A DNA stretch of 64,000 nt, taken from NCBI RefSeq assembly GCF_031877795.1, contig NC_133934.1, positions 107,014,610 through 107,078,609 of the forward strand, given 5' to 3'. This document shows, piece by piece, positions 22,701 through 36,883 of this stretch (the first letter of the stretch is position 1; every line of letters starts with the position of its first letter). The notes beneath the pieces are model-generated. The model saw only the letters and a list, made by a program, of their open reading frames with translations. It ran no database searches and was not told the DNA's origin. Source of the stretch: Strix aluco (taxonomy: Eukaryota; Chordata; Aves; Strigiformes; Strigidae). The position numbers and the translations under genes were made by a program.

Positions 22701-25700
22701 TGCAGTGACTGGGCCACCTCCTGAGAATGGTGCATTTTGAAGACTTTTATGTTAGTTCAGTCATTGCAGGAAAGTCAGGGGGTGAATGTTTCTGCAAACA
22801 GAGTCCTCTGGGACACACTGGACTGGATAAACCTAGCTGTGCAAAACTTTAGTAATTGAACTTACAGAAATATGACCATACCCTAAGCCTTGTCTTAGGT
22901 ACGTACGTACACTATCACGACTACAGTTTTACGTGTGTTCCAGGGTAATCATTAGGTTTCAGGATTTCTTCATCCTGGCAGCTATGTCTGAGGGGCTGGC
23001 TGTTTATTTAGACAGCCCCTGCACGGAGTCAGACTTAGGGGTTTCTTTCCCTCCATAATGAGGAGGTGAATTTCTGGCTCTTTGAAGGGCATGTTGTGGT
23101 TGGTTTCAGCAAAGAAGGGATTTCTCTCTACATTTCTTTGGGCTTGGGGTTTTTTTTGTGTAAAATATCTTGGGGACAGAATAAGTTTCTGTACGTCTGT
23201 GGCCTTTAGAGTCCCAGCTGGGAGCAGTGCTGGGGGATGTCCCTCCACCACCCCGGCTGCCCATGGAAGCACTGTGTCCTCCCCATCCCCTGGGGTGGGA
23301 GAATGGGTGTGCAGATGTGTGAGGGGACCTGCTGAGCTTTGGGTCCAGTCCTGCTCTCGGTGCTCCAGGCTGGCTGCCCGTCCCCTGAACATGCTGGGGA
23401 AAGCTCTCTGTTCCCTGGAGCTCACCTTGGTGGAGAGATGGGAAGCAGGGAGGGCATTTGTGTCAGCAGGATGGTATCTTACTCCCTCATTGAACACAGC
23501 TAATCCAGGTAGCTGGGTTTTGCAGCCATGCCCATGTGCGTGGCCAGCCTGGTGCTCTGCGCAGCACCAGCGGCATTGCTGGAGCCCACTCTTGGGTTCA
23601 TGCTGGTACTGCAGCTCATTTAGCACAGGGTCTCTCCATGCCATGGTTAGCATTAGGAGGAGCCTTCCCAGTGCCTGCCTGTGGCTCCTCACACCTGGAT
23701 TTCGGTCCTTTTTTGATCCCCTCCCTCCAGCATGATATCCATGTGCCCCGCGATGGAACTGTGCTGCCAGAAGAAGCATGGAAAGCAACTGGGCAGGATT
23801 TGGAGACCGGTGTGTCCTTGATGGTGGTCCTATCCCCAGGGAAAAGGCAACATTGTGGGATTTGGCATCACTTAAATAATCAGTATTAAACCCTCCTGCC
23901 ACTCTGGAGGAGGGTTTGTCTGCCTGTGCAGAGCTCTGCTCGCCCTCCCAGGGCTGTGGTCAGGGATGTCAGGATGAGCCGGAGCCTCTGCAGTATCTTC
24001 AGTTGCACTGCTTTTTGTCTCTAGTAAGTGCAGGTGCGGTGCTGGCACTGGTGAAGCAGAGGGGTGTTTCAGGGCGGGATGTGCCCATGCTTTCTTTACT
24101 GGAAGTGCTGGTTGCCCCAGGGACCCAGGCTGGGAGGTGTCTCCTGTGCTTTCACCTTGGGTTTTCTCAAACCGGCTGGAGGCTCTTTATGTTTCCAGGT
24201 GGGGAGATGCTTCCCAGAGAAGGGACAGCAGCTATGCAGCACAGTATGTGCCAAACTGCCTCTTACATCAACCATGTAGTGGCTGAGGAGATTCAGACCC
24301 TCGCTCATTTAGTAAATGCCTTGCTGGTACCACAGAGGCTGAGTACGGGCGCTCACTGCAGGGCCCAGACAGACAAGAGCAGCGTTCATGATGGCAGGTT
24401 TGGGGTGTGCTGGGTGGGAATGCAGACAAGGAAAACAGCATAACCAAAACCAGGCGGAAGCAGGAGCTTGAGCTGGGGATGGGCCAGCACAGCTAGCCAC
24501 TGTGAAAACCCCGCTATCAGTGCTGCATCCCCCAGCATCTCTCCCAAAACAGACACAGCCTATTTGATTCCTGCTAATTGTGGCAGGGCCTTGATAGCTG
24601 CTGGGCTGTGCAGAGGCTTGCAGTGGCTGTTGCTGGGACACTGCACCTTGCCTGGGCCCCCAGATCTCTTCAGCTGACTGTATTCCTGGTGCCAGCAATG
24701 CTGTGCCCAAAGTGCCCTGGAAGGACAAGGGGGCAGAGGCTTGGGGAGGATCCTTTTGCAGCCATCTGCTTCAGTACCTCATGTTTAATTTCCTTTCCTT
24801 TTCTCTTCCACATGAGCGGTGATGCTGTGGAGGGCAGGGGGTGGCTGCCTGGGGACCCTGTGCTGCTGGCAGGGTGGGCAGAGTGGCGCAGGAGCTGCCA
24901 GCCCTTCTCCGAGTGCCAGCCTAGCTGCGTGGCCCTGTGTGCAGGGAAGACAGGCTTCTGCAGAGAAACCAGGGACAATCTCTCTGCCTCCCTGCCCCTA
25001 AAACTTGCCATCCTGATATTTTTTCCCATTTTCCCCCTGATCCCAGATAGCCTTTTTCCAAGGCTGCCTTGCCCACAGAGCATTTCTGATGCCGGCTGTT
25101 CAATGTGGTGTGTTTCAAAGGATGTGACTCCCCGCCCCAAACCTGCCAGGCTGGGCTGACAGCCCCTACGCAGTGTTATGTCGCCTGCTCTTGCAGTGGG
25201 AAGAGCTTGCAGGTCGCTCCGTGACCACCCTGCTGCCAAATCTGCCATCTGTCTCACCACATCCTCTGGGCGATGCTGCGCCTCCCAGCCCACAGCTTCT
25301 GTCCTCTTGATGCCTTGTCCCTTTCCCAGCCCGGCTGCTGTACATGTCCAGATGTGACACTTCCTTCTCCACCTGAAGGGAAAGAAACCATTTCTTGTGT
25401 TTTCCTCTGTCACGTCCATCACTCCTGCCACCCCTTGTGCTGGCCATGGGCAGCTGCTGGCCCGTGGGCATGGCCAGCACAGGGCAGGAAGGCAGCGTAG
25501 TGGGTGCAGGCAGTGCCAGCCTGCGGCACTGGCACATCAGAGGCTGCGTGCTGACTGTCTGTGCCCCACTCACCCCTGTGTGGTGGGCCACCCATCAGCA
25601 GTAGGTGTGTGTTGGGGGGTGTCCTGAACCCCAGTCCTTGCCACGCATCTTGTCCCTGCTCCTGCTGGCTTGGGATGCACCAAAGTGCCCATCCCAACAG

Positions 25701-28463
25701 CCCTGTAACTTCCCTCTTTTCTCTGATGCTTCAAGGCCATTTGACTCCCCAGGTCCTCTCCATGGAGGAGACAAGAGCAGGCTGGTGGGTGTGATGGGCT
25801 GTCTGCCCTGCTCTGCTTGGCTCTGCTCTGCCCTGTGGCAGGTACGTGGCTGTGGCTGTGCTCCGGTGTCTTAGGCAAGGGGCATTCTCCGGGGGCAATG
25901 GAAGTGATGGGGATAAGCTGTCTTGTCGGTGCGCACGAGCACCTGTCACACCGGGAGGAGGCTGGAACAGTCAGTTGGTGCTTTGCAGAGCCGCATGTCT
26001 GCAGCTCCACGTGTGCCTGGGAGAGCTGCCTCCCTTCCTGGCTGCAGCAGCAGCAGCTTTCCTCTGATCTCCCCTGAAGGCTGCGTGGGCTGCAGAGGCA
26101 GCTGGATGTGTGTGCCAGCGACCAGGGGAGACCGACTGTGTGCTCCTTCCGGTGCCCCAAGCAAAAAACATCGACAGGCTGGCCCTGTGGGGGCAGGATT
26201 TGGTGGGAGGGCAGGTGGCTGGCCCATGGCCCAGGCAAAGGCAGCACAACCTGGTGTTGAAACTATGAGCCAGGTTTACATCTCTTCCTCCTTTTCAAGG
26301 ACCAAATTTGTGTACACACCAGGGTATAGGTGGTGATTTGTTGGGTCCCCTATGGATGCATCCCAGGATGGAGGTGACTGAGTCAGGCCTTGGGGAGCAC
26401 CTTCTGTCCTTGTTCTCCCTTTGCAGGCCCCTGTGTTCACCATCAAAGGCTTCCCCTTCCCTTTGATGCACTGTTGATTCAAACCAGTATGCTGAGAGCT
26501 AATTCCTCTGACACGGCTGGATGCAGCTAGTGCAGCGGCTGCCGGGGCCATCCCCACTTGTGCAACCTGCTGGTGCTGGAGCCTTCACTGAGCTGCCAGT
26601 TCCCACACTCCCAGGGCAGCGGGATTCATGCTGGTCGTCTGGTGTTACCCAAATCTGCTCAGAAGCTGGGCAGAGGTGGAAGGAAAGCCTCATCGGGGCC
26701 AGGATTGGAGAGTGGTGTGCTCCTGGGCTCCTGCTACAGCCCAAACCTCACTCTGCTCCTGGCATCAAGCACAGGCAATATAAATGTTCTAGCTCTGCAG
26801 ATGCTCTAAAATCATATTTTATGTATGTGTGTATATATAGTGCTGTAACCCACTGCTCTCAGGAAGAAGTTTTTGTGCTTGCAGAGAGGGGACCTGGGCA
26901 AGGCAGGAGTGTTTCTTTGTTCCTGCAGCAGAATCAGCTGCAGGGGACGTTGTGGCTGCTTGAAGCTGGGGAGTAGCGAAGGGAGGGAGGCTGGGAGCAG
27001 CTGGGCGCCAAGGCCTTCCCTAGACCAGTGTGGAGGGAAGTGCATAGGTGGCCTGAGAAGGGGATCAATGGGACAAGCATGACACTGCCCACCTTATACT
27101 GGCCCCTGGGAGGCTGTGGGATGAGGGTGCTTGGGGGCAGGGTGCCCCTAGATCCCTATCAGGCAGCAGCAGGCTGAAGTGGAACAGAGCTTGGCCCAGC
27201 AGCATGGGTGCAAGACCCCTGCTAGCCCGTCATGCAGCCGTTCTTGCCCCCATCACACAGCAGGCTTGCGGGCATCAGCCATGAGGAGGGCTGGCTGGAG
27301 CTCAGCAGCTGAGAGCAACTGTGCAGGGGATTTGTGCACTTTCTCCACCAGCTCAGCAGTGAGGTCCCTGCCATCCCCAAGCGCACCATGCCATCCCAGC
27401 CAGGCAGGACACCAGGGTGCAAAGCCACTGGAGTTGCGTGGTCCAAGCAATGCGGTATTGGGCTTCCTGGTCTGCGTCCCCCTCGTGCACAGCCCAAGTC
27501 CTCTCCTTGCCAGTCTTCTCCTTCCCTCTGCCCTGGGGTGAGGTTCCCTCCGCTCACTGGTGATGACTGTAGCTGTGCTGGCTGCTCCTGTGGCTGGCAG
27601 TCTCTCTGCAGCAGTTGGCTTTATAAATGGCAGCAGATAAACCTCCCACTCTCCTCTCCACCTCCCACAGCTCCCTGGTCCCCAAACAGCAGAAGGGACA
27701 CAGGGAGGAAAGAGCTGCCTTTTCCCCCATCTCCAGGGACCACAGTGCTCCTGCACCTTGTGGCACTGTGAAAGGTGCCCACGACCTGCAGTGACAGCTT
27801 CAGGCTGGCTCCCGATCACAGCGCAGCTGCTCCTGGTTTCCATATATGTTTCCACAAGGGTGTGTTTATTGCAGCAGAGGTGGCATTTTCCTTCACAGAG
27901 GCCTTAAAATCTCCCTCTGGTTGAGCATGATTACCTGGATGGAGGAAGAAGCAATCTGCCTGTAAATGCCTGGCATCCCACCACTGACGCAGCCTTGCTG
28001 AGGGGTGCCTGCCTTGGTCTTCGATGCCAAATGGGAGCTGGGGCTGCCAGGCTGGCTGTGCGTGGGCACAGCATGCCATGGTATTGGAGCTGGCAGGCGA
28101 TAAGCAACCCAGTGCTACCCTTTGCGGTGAAGCTCAAGCCCTTCCCTAGCGCTGGCTGCTGCAGTGGCCCTCAGTCACACAGGCAGCAGGGGCTGGAAGT
28201 TGTCCTCATCTGCGCGCATTGTTAATTAATTGCAAGTGCAGGGGTTGCTCTGGGGACTGCAGGCAGCATTCAGAATCCCAGCTTGAAGCAGGGACCTGGT
28301 GGTACCAGGAGGTGTCTTTACTGTTTTCCTGAAATACTGTTTTCCTGAATGCACATGCATGTGCATGTGTGTATGTTAACGGAGAGCCCCAGGATGACTC
28401 CCTGTCTCTTTCCCACTTCTAAGCAACGTGGGTCTCCATTCCATACAGTCAGCCCCGGCTTTT
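22701..28463. other. Non-coding GC-rich stretch
   Basis: Several long chance frames (up to 306 codons on the - strand at 22982-23902) overlap in different frames and resemble no family. GCTG-rich composition explains the shortage of stops. Confidence 0.5.
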
Positions 28464-28811
28464 TCATAGAATCACAGAAAAGTGTGGGTTGGAAGGGACC
28501 TTTAACGTCATCTAGTCCACCCCCCCCCCTATAGTGAGCAGGGACATCTTCAACTAGATCAGGTTGCTCAGAGCCCCGTCCAGCCTGATCTTGGATGTTT
28601 CCAGGGATGGGGCATCTACCATCTTTCTGGGCAGCCTGTTCCAGTGTTTTACCACCCTCATCATAAAATATTTCTTTCTTATATCTAGTCTGAATCTACC
28701 CTCTTTTAGTTTAAAACCATTACCCGTTGTCCTGTCACTACAGGCTCTATTAAAGAGTCTGTCCCCATCTTTATTATAAGCTCCCTTTCCTGGCTCTCTG
28801 CTCTCAGCCAA
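28464..28811 (-). mobile_element. CR1 LINE 3' end, 5'-truncated, with ORF2 C-terminus
   Basis: Read on the - strand, it encodes the C-terminal end of the CR1 reverse-transcriptase ORF (motifs GNGFKLKEGRFRLDIRKK, HWNRLPR, RLDGALSNLI then stop at 28554). A CR1 3' UTR with ttggaagggac follows, ending at the typical octamer-like tail TTCTATGA near 28465. Truncated 5' of about 28811. A run of 10 C sits at 28520-28529 in the UTR. It is relatively young among the copies here. Confidence 0.93.
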
Positions 28812-31800
28812 AGCCCACCAGCAGCCCGGCAGCTCCCTGTGCTGCGCTTGGGCTGGGCCTGGCCTGTGTAATCCTTTGTGCTGAAGAGCGTTGATTTAAA
28901 CATTATCAGAGGACGAGGGCACACAACGCAGAATGAGCGACGGGCCTCTGCCCTGGGGAGCTTGCAGCCCAATGAGCTTATGTTTGCTCGGTGCTTTGCA
29001 CACACAAAGTGCAGTGTGAGGGGCTAAACGTGCTGTGTGCACAGCAGGATATTGAAATATAAACCAAACACGGGTTAGAGACAGCCTGCAGTGGTAGCTT
29101 AGTCAAATGTGGTGAAAAGGGCTGGGGGTGGAACAAATAAACTCCACTCCGGTTCTTCCTTCCCAGTCGCTGTGAGCTGGCTCCAGCAGCCACTGGCTTG
29201 CACATGTGTGTAGGAGGTGCTGGAGAAGAGCTGCTCTGTGCACGGCCTCTCCCAGGTGCCGGCCCAAACAAACCTCTCCAGCTGTAGATCTCACCGTAAG
29301 CACTGTTTGTTCTTGGTTACCTGGGGTTTAGCTTTATTCTTGCACCAAGGAGCACTGCAGCAAGTCAGTGCTGCCCTGCTTGGTCCACAGCATCTCTCCG
29401 AGAGAAGTGGCTCATGCAGGTGGCTGCCATACTGTAGAGGAAGGCCCCAAACGTGGTCCTGCAGAGAGCCCAGCTGGAGACTGGGGGCTGGGATGCCTTC
29501 TTGTTCAAAAACCTCATACATGGAGCTTAGTCTGTCCCAGTGCCAAAATGTGGCCACCCCGGGTCTGCATGGTGATGCTGGGGAAGAAGGGGAGGGCAGG
29601 GAGCTGGGGGTGACTACAGGGGGACATGGCAGGGGAGAGTTTTGCTCTCAAATGCTGTATTGGTTTCTGGTGAGTCCCTGGGGCAGCATGACCTTGCACA
29701 GGGTTTCCTGAAAGTGGTGGCAACCTGCCACTCCTGAGAGCAGAAAAACTTGCTTGGCTCCCTAAAATGGGGCCACAGTCTTGCCCTCCTGGTGCGTTAC
29801 ATTGTTTAGATGGTCAGTGTTGGCGGGGCAGGTTGGGAGTGGTCGGTGAAGAGTGGGGAGGACACACATTTTCTGTCCCAGGAACAGACACCTCTTCCCT
29901 CATCCTGCTGCCCATGTGGTCCCTCGCAGTGGGTTCCTGTGCCTCTGTGCCATCCCTTTCTGTGGGAAGCTCCCAGAGGGCCAGGGACACAGACAAAGCA
30001 TTGGGAATGGGAGCAGTGGTGCCGAAGGCGGGCTCACCACCGAAGGGAAGGGTCTTACCATGGGGTTTGCATCCCCAGGGCCTGGGTGGGCTCATGGGCC
30101 AGCCGCTCCCTGACACCATCCTGCCCTAGTTGTCAGTGAGCCTGGGGGGCATTCATGCCCCTCGGTGGGAGAGCTTATGGGTGAGTAAGGTGAGGTTTAT
30201 TTACACCATCCTTAAGCAGATTTATTTTACTCAGCCACATGCTCACACTCATTTTCTTACTGATCTCACTGGCTCCCACACTCATACCCACTATTGTCAT
30301 AAGCACCCTGCCACGTGTAGTCACTTGTGGGTGATATGGGGACAAGGAACACTGGCTGCCAAGTCTTTCTGACCTCTCTGGGTAATCATATCTTCATTGG
30401 CAATGACAAAACTCATCTTTGAGCAGGTGTTTTACACCTGTTACAAGTCATCAGTTGCTGCAGAGTGGTCCTTTGCCTCCAAACCTTACTGACCCGAGCC
30501 TCCATGGCCCACCTGCCACGTTGCCACTCGTGGTGTGGTTCTCCTTGTTTGGAAGATGCGTCTGATTTCCAGCAGCCTAATGGCATGGGCTGGTGTATGT
30601 CCCATGTGAGGCAGCTGCTGGTGGGTTGTCTATGCCGTGGCCTTAGCAGGATGTAAGCATAGCATTCACAGCAGTGTCAGTGTTTGTGCTGCCAATCTCT
30701 CTGCATCCAGCGCCTTGGCTCCCTGGCGGGATCTGGCTCCACTCTCCATGGGTCTGTGTGTGAGCCTGCCCTGAAGATGCTGAAGGTGGTGCAAAGAGCC
30801 CTGCCCAGGAATGCTGCTGCCCCATTCCCACTTGCCCCACAGGCCACCAGCGACCTGATCCTCTCTTTGCTTTTTCAACCTGGAGGACATGACTGTAAGA
30901 GGAAAGGGCAAAGGGAGACCCAGGGAGGAATGCCTTGGACCCCTGTGGGGTTTTGGAGGGCTGTGTCTGTGGTCCCATCCCCTCTGTGCTCATCCCCCTC
31001 AGGAATGGATGTGGCCTGTGGTGCACCTGTTCTCCCACGCACCAAGCTACAGGGACAGAGAGGTCACCATGCCCTTTGGTGGCAAAACTGCCTCTGCCTG
31101 GGTGCGCGCTGAGCTCAGCACAGGGTGTTGATGAGCCTTTTCCCAGCCCAAGGTCATTCATTAGGTGTGCTGAGTCAGTGGCAGTGGCTTGGGTTTCCTG
31201 GCCTCTCCCTCACTGCAGTCCCGCAAGGTCAGTCACTGCAGTCCCTCATGGTGGGATGCCAGAGGTTTGCCTCCCTGCGCAGTCCTGGGCACACCAGGGC
31301 ACGAACCTGATCTTCCCGTTATGGTGGTCCTCGTTTTCCACTTCTGCAGCCTGGCCATATCTCCTTGCAAAGGAAGAAGGACACAGAGGCAGTCAGGTAG
31401 CAGGGACGCTTGCTTTCTAGGAGACATGGTCTGACTCCTCAGCTTGGCTTTTCTGCTGGCTTTGCGTGGCCACAGACAGCTCCATCAGCAGCCCTGTGCC
31501 CAGGCTGCCCACCTGCCAGCCGAAGTGAGTAATGCCCTCCCTGCTGGAGTGGGATGCTGAGACTGGGTGAGCGCAGGCATGCCGAGAAGCCCAGCTTAGT
31601 CATCTGAGTGCTCCCAAGGCTTTGTTTTGGTGTTTTGCTACTCCAGCTGTCCGTGAATCCCCTAGCAAATGAGTTTGCTGGCAGGGTGCTTCAAGGGAAA
31701 GATAAATTTTGAAAAATTGCATTCGCATAAAAGACATGCCTTATTTTTAATTGGAAATCTGATTCTCTGGATTAGTGCCCACCCAACCGGAGAGAAGAAG

Positions 31801-34800
31801 CATATGCTGGTGAATCAACAAAACAAACAGGGCACTGAATATTCAAGACAAACCTTACACACTGGAAATGCCTCATAGAAATTATCCAGCAAATCACTTT
31901 CAGTGATAAATCTCATACATTCGCTGTCCATTCACAGCCATCGCAAAGAAGTGAAAGAAGGATTGCCTTTCTCTATTGCCTACATGTTTTCTGACCCTAT
32001 TTTAGCATCTTTCCTCTAAGTAAGACCTAAATTGGGTAGACCATATATTGTGATTTCTGCCTCTGTTATTGTTTCATTTTCCCAGTTGCAACCCTGTCCA
32101 CTCCTGTGTTTCTTGACTTGCCTGTTGTTGTCGCTCCTTCAGGACAGTGGCTGCTCTGAGGGACACCTGTGGTGGGCATGTGGAGGCACTGCCTCATACA
32201 CAGCTAACAGGAAGCTCTCCCAACACTTTTTGGAAGTGAAGGTACTCACACAGCTCTGTTACTCACAACAATATTTCCTCCTCTGGCCCTTAAAGATCAG
32301 GAAAAGCACAATGGCAGTGGCATACCTGGGAACGGGAACTGATCTGGCAATGCTATGGGGTTTGTTTGGACCTTTAAGATACGATCACAGAGTGCTGTCG
32401 CTGGAGTATTGCAAAATGCTGAATTATCTCATATGTCTGGTGTGAAAATTTAGCTTAGGTGTTTTAACAGCAACTTTTAAGCCTGACCTACAGTGTCCAT
32501 GTGATCTCTCACTCTGTATACCAAGTAAGGTATCTCCTCCAGTTGGAGGGAGGTTGAACATGTCCTACAGGTCTGAGTTCAAGCTGTTCCTGGTGCGCGT
32601 GAGCACAAATCTTCTCTCACAGTTTCTGCTGCATGTGCTGTTCCAAGAACATTTACATGATTTACTTTTAGCTGGTTGTTCCCAACGGTTATTTTAATGG
32701 TAACGCTGCAGCTATATAATTTGCATAAGCTTTTCTAAGAGTAGCACCATAAAAGGTGAGATTAGCTGGAACAAACGGTCTAGAGAAGTACTGGTTTGGG
32801 TATTTGGAGGTGGATTTCCATGGGTATCTGGGGGTGAAGGGACCAGGGAAAAGGCAGGAGAATGAGCTTGAGATCATCTTCAGAGGAGTTGTGATACACT
32901 GCAAGGGCTGTGTTACAGACCCGAGCATGTTATGATGGCTCCTTTGGGCAACGGAATTGGAGGTGCCTCAGAGAGGGGACAGAGCTGGACCAGTGGCTTC
33001 AGGTGTCTTCTGCTCCTGAAATTACTCTGTGCAGTAACACTCTGGCATTGAAACAGCAATGCTGGGTGAAGAGACAGGAACCGGTTGGGCTGGGTGGGTG
33101 AAGGCTGGCGTTTGGCAGGCTTGTGGGTAGCAGGAGATACTAGCACCATCTCCAGGAGGAATCCATTGCTTTTGGCCACCAGGAGCAAAATATCTGCTAC
33201 TGGGGGAAGGGGGCAGCAACAAGGACTTGATAGGGAAAGACAACCTGTACCGATCCCTGTGAAAATCCCCCTCACCCTGCCATCCTCCAGCAGGATGTTC
33301 CTCCTACAAGTGTGAAGAATGTGCCTAGAAACAAGCTGCAGGATATTACCACCAGGTAGTGGAGTGTGGTGGTGAAGAAGGGACTCGGAGGTTGCTAAGA
33401 GTCTCCTTGTTTATTTGCTGAAGGTCCAACATCTCCCTCGGTCAGAGGCACACTCTCCTTGTTAACAAAAAGGTGATGAATTATTTAGCAGCTGAAAATG
33501 CCAGATGGCGATGGCTCTGCTGCTTACAGGAGGAGGGGAGGGAGGGAGGGAGACGTGCACATGGGGAGAACAGATTGAGAGCATCTCCGTAGGAAAGGGC
33601 TGACCCTGGCCAGAGGTCCCAGTGGCCCAGGTGGTTTCACAGGCGCCTGACGGCAAGCAGGAGGCAGGCGGCCAGGGCAAACAGCTGCTGCTTGCCAGAG
33701 TGACTCACTCATTTCCCACAGGTCTCCCCTTGTTGTAGTTCCCTTTTCAGGGGTTGTTAACCCAATGGGGCCAAGCTGGCCTCGAAGTACGGCACTCCCA
33801 ACCCTGGCTGGGGATCAGGCCACGACTGAGGGCACTACAGGGAGGCTTTGCCAGCCCATCCCTCACTTCACATCTGGCTGCAGGGATAGTGATTCAGCCC
33901 CAAGTCTACTGGGATGCCCTTTGGAGCAGTATCAGCATATCTCAAGTGACATGGCAGTTCTTTTGGGAGCCACACTAATGGTCAGCTGTCCCAGCTTGGG
34001 CTATGATGTCTCCAGACACCATGGACTGGCCAGATCAATACGTATAGGGACCTCCGAGGAGAACTGAAGATGCTGTAGGCAGGATGGGCAGATTTGTAGC
34101 AGTCACTGAAGCCCATGCCCCAGGTGACACTGCACCATATGCACAGTAAGAGGGACTACCATGGGTCTGCGTGTCCTGGGGATCTTGATACCTGTAGTTC
34201 AGTGGCTTCTGATGTCCCTTCAAGGCATCTCTGCAGGTAGCCAGATGCCAGCCTAACCCTGGAGTGGGATGAGCCTCAGGCTCTGCTGGGCTTATAGCCT
34301 TGGTCCAAGCATCCCAGTGGATGATTTGGTCCAAGCTTCCAGTGGAGATTTTTTGCAGGGCTGGAGTTTATGCTTCAGAGATGAAAAAAATATCAAGCCA
34401 CTGTCTCTCTGTGTTTAATTTGGAAACTGCAGGCACCAAGAGTAGTTCTTAAGTTCTTCAACCCTCTTGAGAGCTTGGGTTAAGAGTCCCTTGGGAATCC
34501 CTGGTGACCACCTGATTGCATTTGTCAGGCTGTCAGAGCCGTTTGTTTTTTTTTTTTTTAATCAACTCTGTGTTTGAAAACCTCCCTCTTCCTAAGTCTT
34601 TCCTTTCCCTGGACGAAGAAGTCAAAGAGAGTCAGTGTCTCAGGCGTGTAACCTGTGTCAGCTCCTGCCCCAGCATCCCCATCCTACCCACTGTGCTCAG
34701 CCATGGGGTTGTCTGGGCCCCTCAGGAGCTTTAGGACAGGACTAATCGTCTCAAGCAGGAAGCTGTGTGGTCTAAGAGAGAGAGAGGCTGAGGCTACAGC

Positions 34801-35454
34801 AGTGCACATAAAACCACGTGCTACTGTAGTCTCCCATCTGTCACACTGACACAGCAGAAGTAAATGTTTCCCAACAAAAGCAAATCTGTGTAGAGCTCAG
34901 GAAGATCCCCTTTCTAAGACAAGGCATTTTGTGCGTGCTCTGTCTGTGCTCCCCAAGGACCTCTCAATCAGATTTCCTTTGGTGTTGAAGAAGAGTTGAT
35001 CCTCTTTGGTCTTGGTGAGAAAAAAACACCATAAACACTTGCATCTCCAGGTCCCTGGAGATGCTGGCTGTCTTTGTTTTCATCCTCCTCCATTGCTTAA
35101 TCGGACCATGGCTCCTGCTCTTCCTCCATCCTGTCCAGGGGATGCAGCAAGAATCAGCTGTTGCTGGGTGACTGCAGGGGCTGCAGCAGGGTCTCAGTTG
35201 TGGCTGGAATATAGATAAAAAGGAAGAGTAGGACTGAATGCCCATGGCCTGAATACTAAGCTCACCGGAGCACATGTTAATAAGCACACTAAAGTTTCAT
35301 GTGGCCTTTGCACTGGCCACAATATACTGGTCACAATATACTGTGCTTAGCATGTCTGCAGGGTAAGGCACTCATGTAACTCCTTATAAAATTCAGGCAG
35401 GCCAGAAGATGGGCTTGTCAGGAGCACAAGTCCCCGAGAATGGAGGTGTAAATA
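28812..35454. other. Non-coding stretch upstream of TMEM63C
   Basis: No recognisable exon. AT-richer blocks at about 31640-32060 and 32640-32900 stand out locally and could be conserved non-coding elements. A T-run is at about 34547-34559. Confidence 0.5.
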
Positions 35455-35570
35455 GCTGTGGTTGAAAGGGCTCCCTTGGAGGTCATCTGATAAAAGCCCT
35501 TGCTCAGGACCAGGCCAACTTCAAAATTATATTTTGTTGCTCAAGGCCTCCAAAGACAATGCTTCTTTGT
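35455..35570 (-). mobile_element. Old CR1 LINE 3' UTR fragment
   Basis: The + strand reads gttgaaagggctcccttggaggtcatctgat...cccttgctcaggaccaggccaacttc, the reverse of the CR1 3' UTR core. Diverged; both ends indistinct. Confidence 0.7.
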
Positions 35571-36883
35571 CTAGTTGTTCGCCCCCACACTGGTAACCTC
35601 AGTCTTCCCTTAAGCAGGGTCTTCAGCCCTTTGGGTTTATCTACCTAAAAAGTACTAGACATCCTAACTCAAGGTCTTTTTGGAAGAGACATTAGGGATC
35701 CAGCTTAGCTGCCATTTTGAAAACCCCCAACAACCTATTAATGGACCGTCATGAGAGCACTCTGAAGACCCCCCACTGTCCCAGCATGCATATTACCCTG
35801 GCGATGTGGTTGGTCTCACCACAGTCATAGCGGTCCTCCAGGCACCAGGAGCAGCTGGCTAAAAGTACCGGTGGGGGCTCCAAGGCATGGAGACATGGCA
35901 GGCACATGAGAAGACACTCTGGCCCTTTTGTCCCCACCCTGGTTTTTTTAGTGTTTGCTGTGCTGGTTCCCTCTCCTCCTGTCCTTCTGGTGAGTGCAGT
36001 GGCCATTCAGCACCGTCTTGGCACACAGGTCTGTGGCATCCCCATGAGTAACAGCCATGCTAGCTGCTGTAGGATGCTTATTCCCAGGGGTCCCAGGCAC
36101 TGCAGGTTTGGAGAGGATCCTCTCCTACCTAAAGATTGGCAGAAGAAAAGGTTTTGGAAACAAGCAATGGTCTTGGCCATTAATGGCCTTTAAGTGTTTC
36201 CTACCAGTGAGGACTGTAGCCTGCGGTATCAGCTCCTGGGGAGGTGGGGGGAAATATGGTATTTAGGGTTTTGAGAAGCTGATTCTTCTGAAGACATCAA
36301 GATACCTTGGAAGGAGCAATTATGATCTGATGGAAAGACAGAAGGAAGGTCCCATGACTCCTGAGTCACACAGATTGTGATGCTGGAGAAGTGAGGGCTT
36401 AAGGGATGTTCCACATGCAGTAGATATCTGGCTGTGGGGAACAAAGCAAGCACATCCCCAGCAGCCCAGTTGTTAACACCATCATTGCTCTTATTCTCAG
36501 AAACTCAAGCAAATGCTTTGGCTCCCCATTCCTGCCTGCTGACTGCACCAGGGTGGCCATGACACGACGCAGCTTCCAGGACTGAGGGGCAGAGGTGGTG
36601 AGAAACCTGTGCCAGGTATGATGGAAACATAGCATGGGGTTTAATGGGGTGGGGAACAGCTATGAGACAGCTGTGAGATTTATTCAGCAACACCCCCTGC
36701 CCTGTGTCCCACACCCCCTCCCTGGGAGAGACTAGTACTGAAGAAGCTCCAAGATCACCAGCCAGTACTCTCCCCTCCCTGCCCCTAGTGAGCTTCTCAG
36801 ACCTCGCTGGAGGACCTGGAAGAGCCACGGACCCTTTTCAAGCAGAGACTTCTCCATCCACACCCCTGCCCCTGTGTTGCAGG
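35571..36883. other. Sequence immediately upstream of TMEM63C coding exon 1
   Basis: No CpG island and no clear TATA promoter directly upstream, which supports the start codon lying on an internal exon reached from an upstream untranslated exon. The acceptor (ccctgtgttgcag) ends it. Confidence 0.5.

Noticed and set aside
22982-23902. 306-codon - strand frame
   Set aside because: There is no domain or family resemblance, a 217-codon frame overlaps it on the other strand, and splice-like borders are absent. Conservation would be needed to revive it.
28554-28811. 85-codon - strand frame as a host gene
   Set aside because: The protein is the C-terminus of the CR1 retrotransposon ORF2, followed by the CR1 3' UTR.
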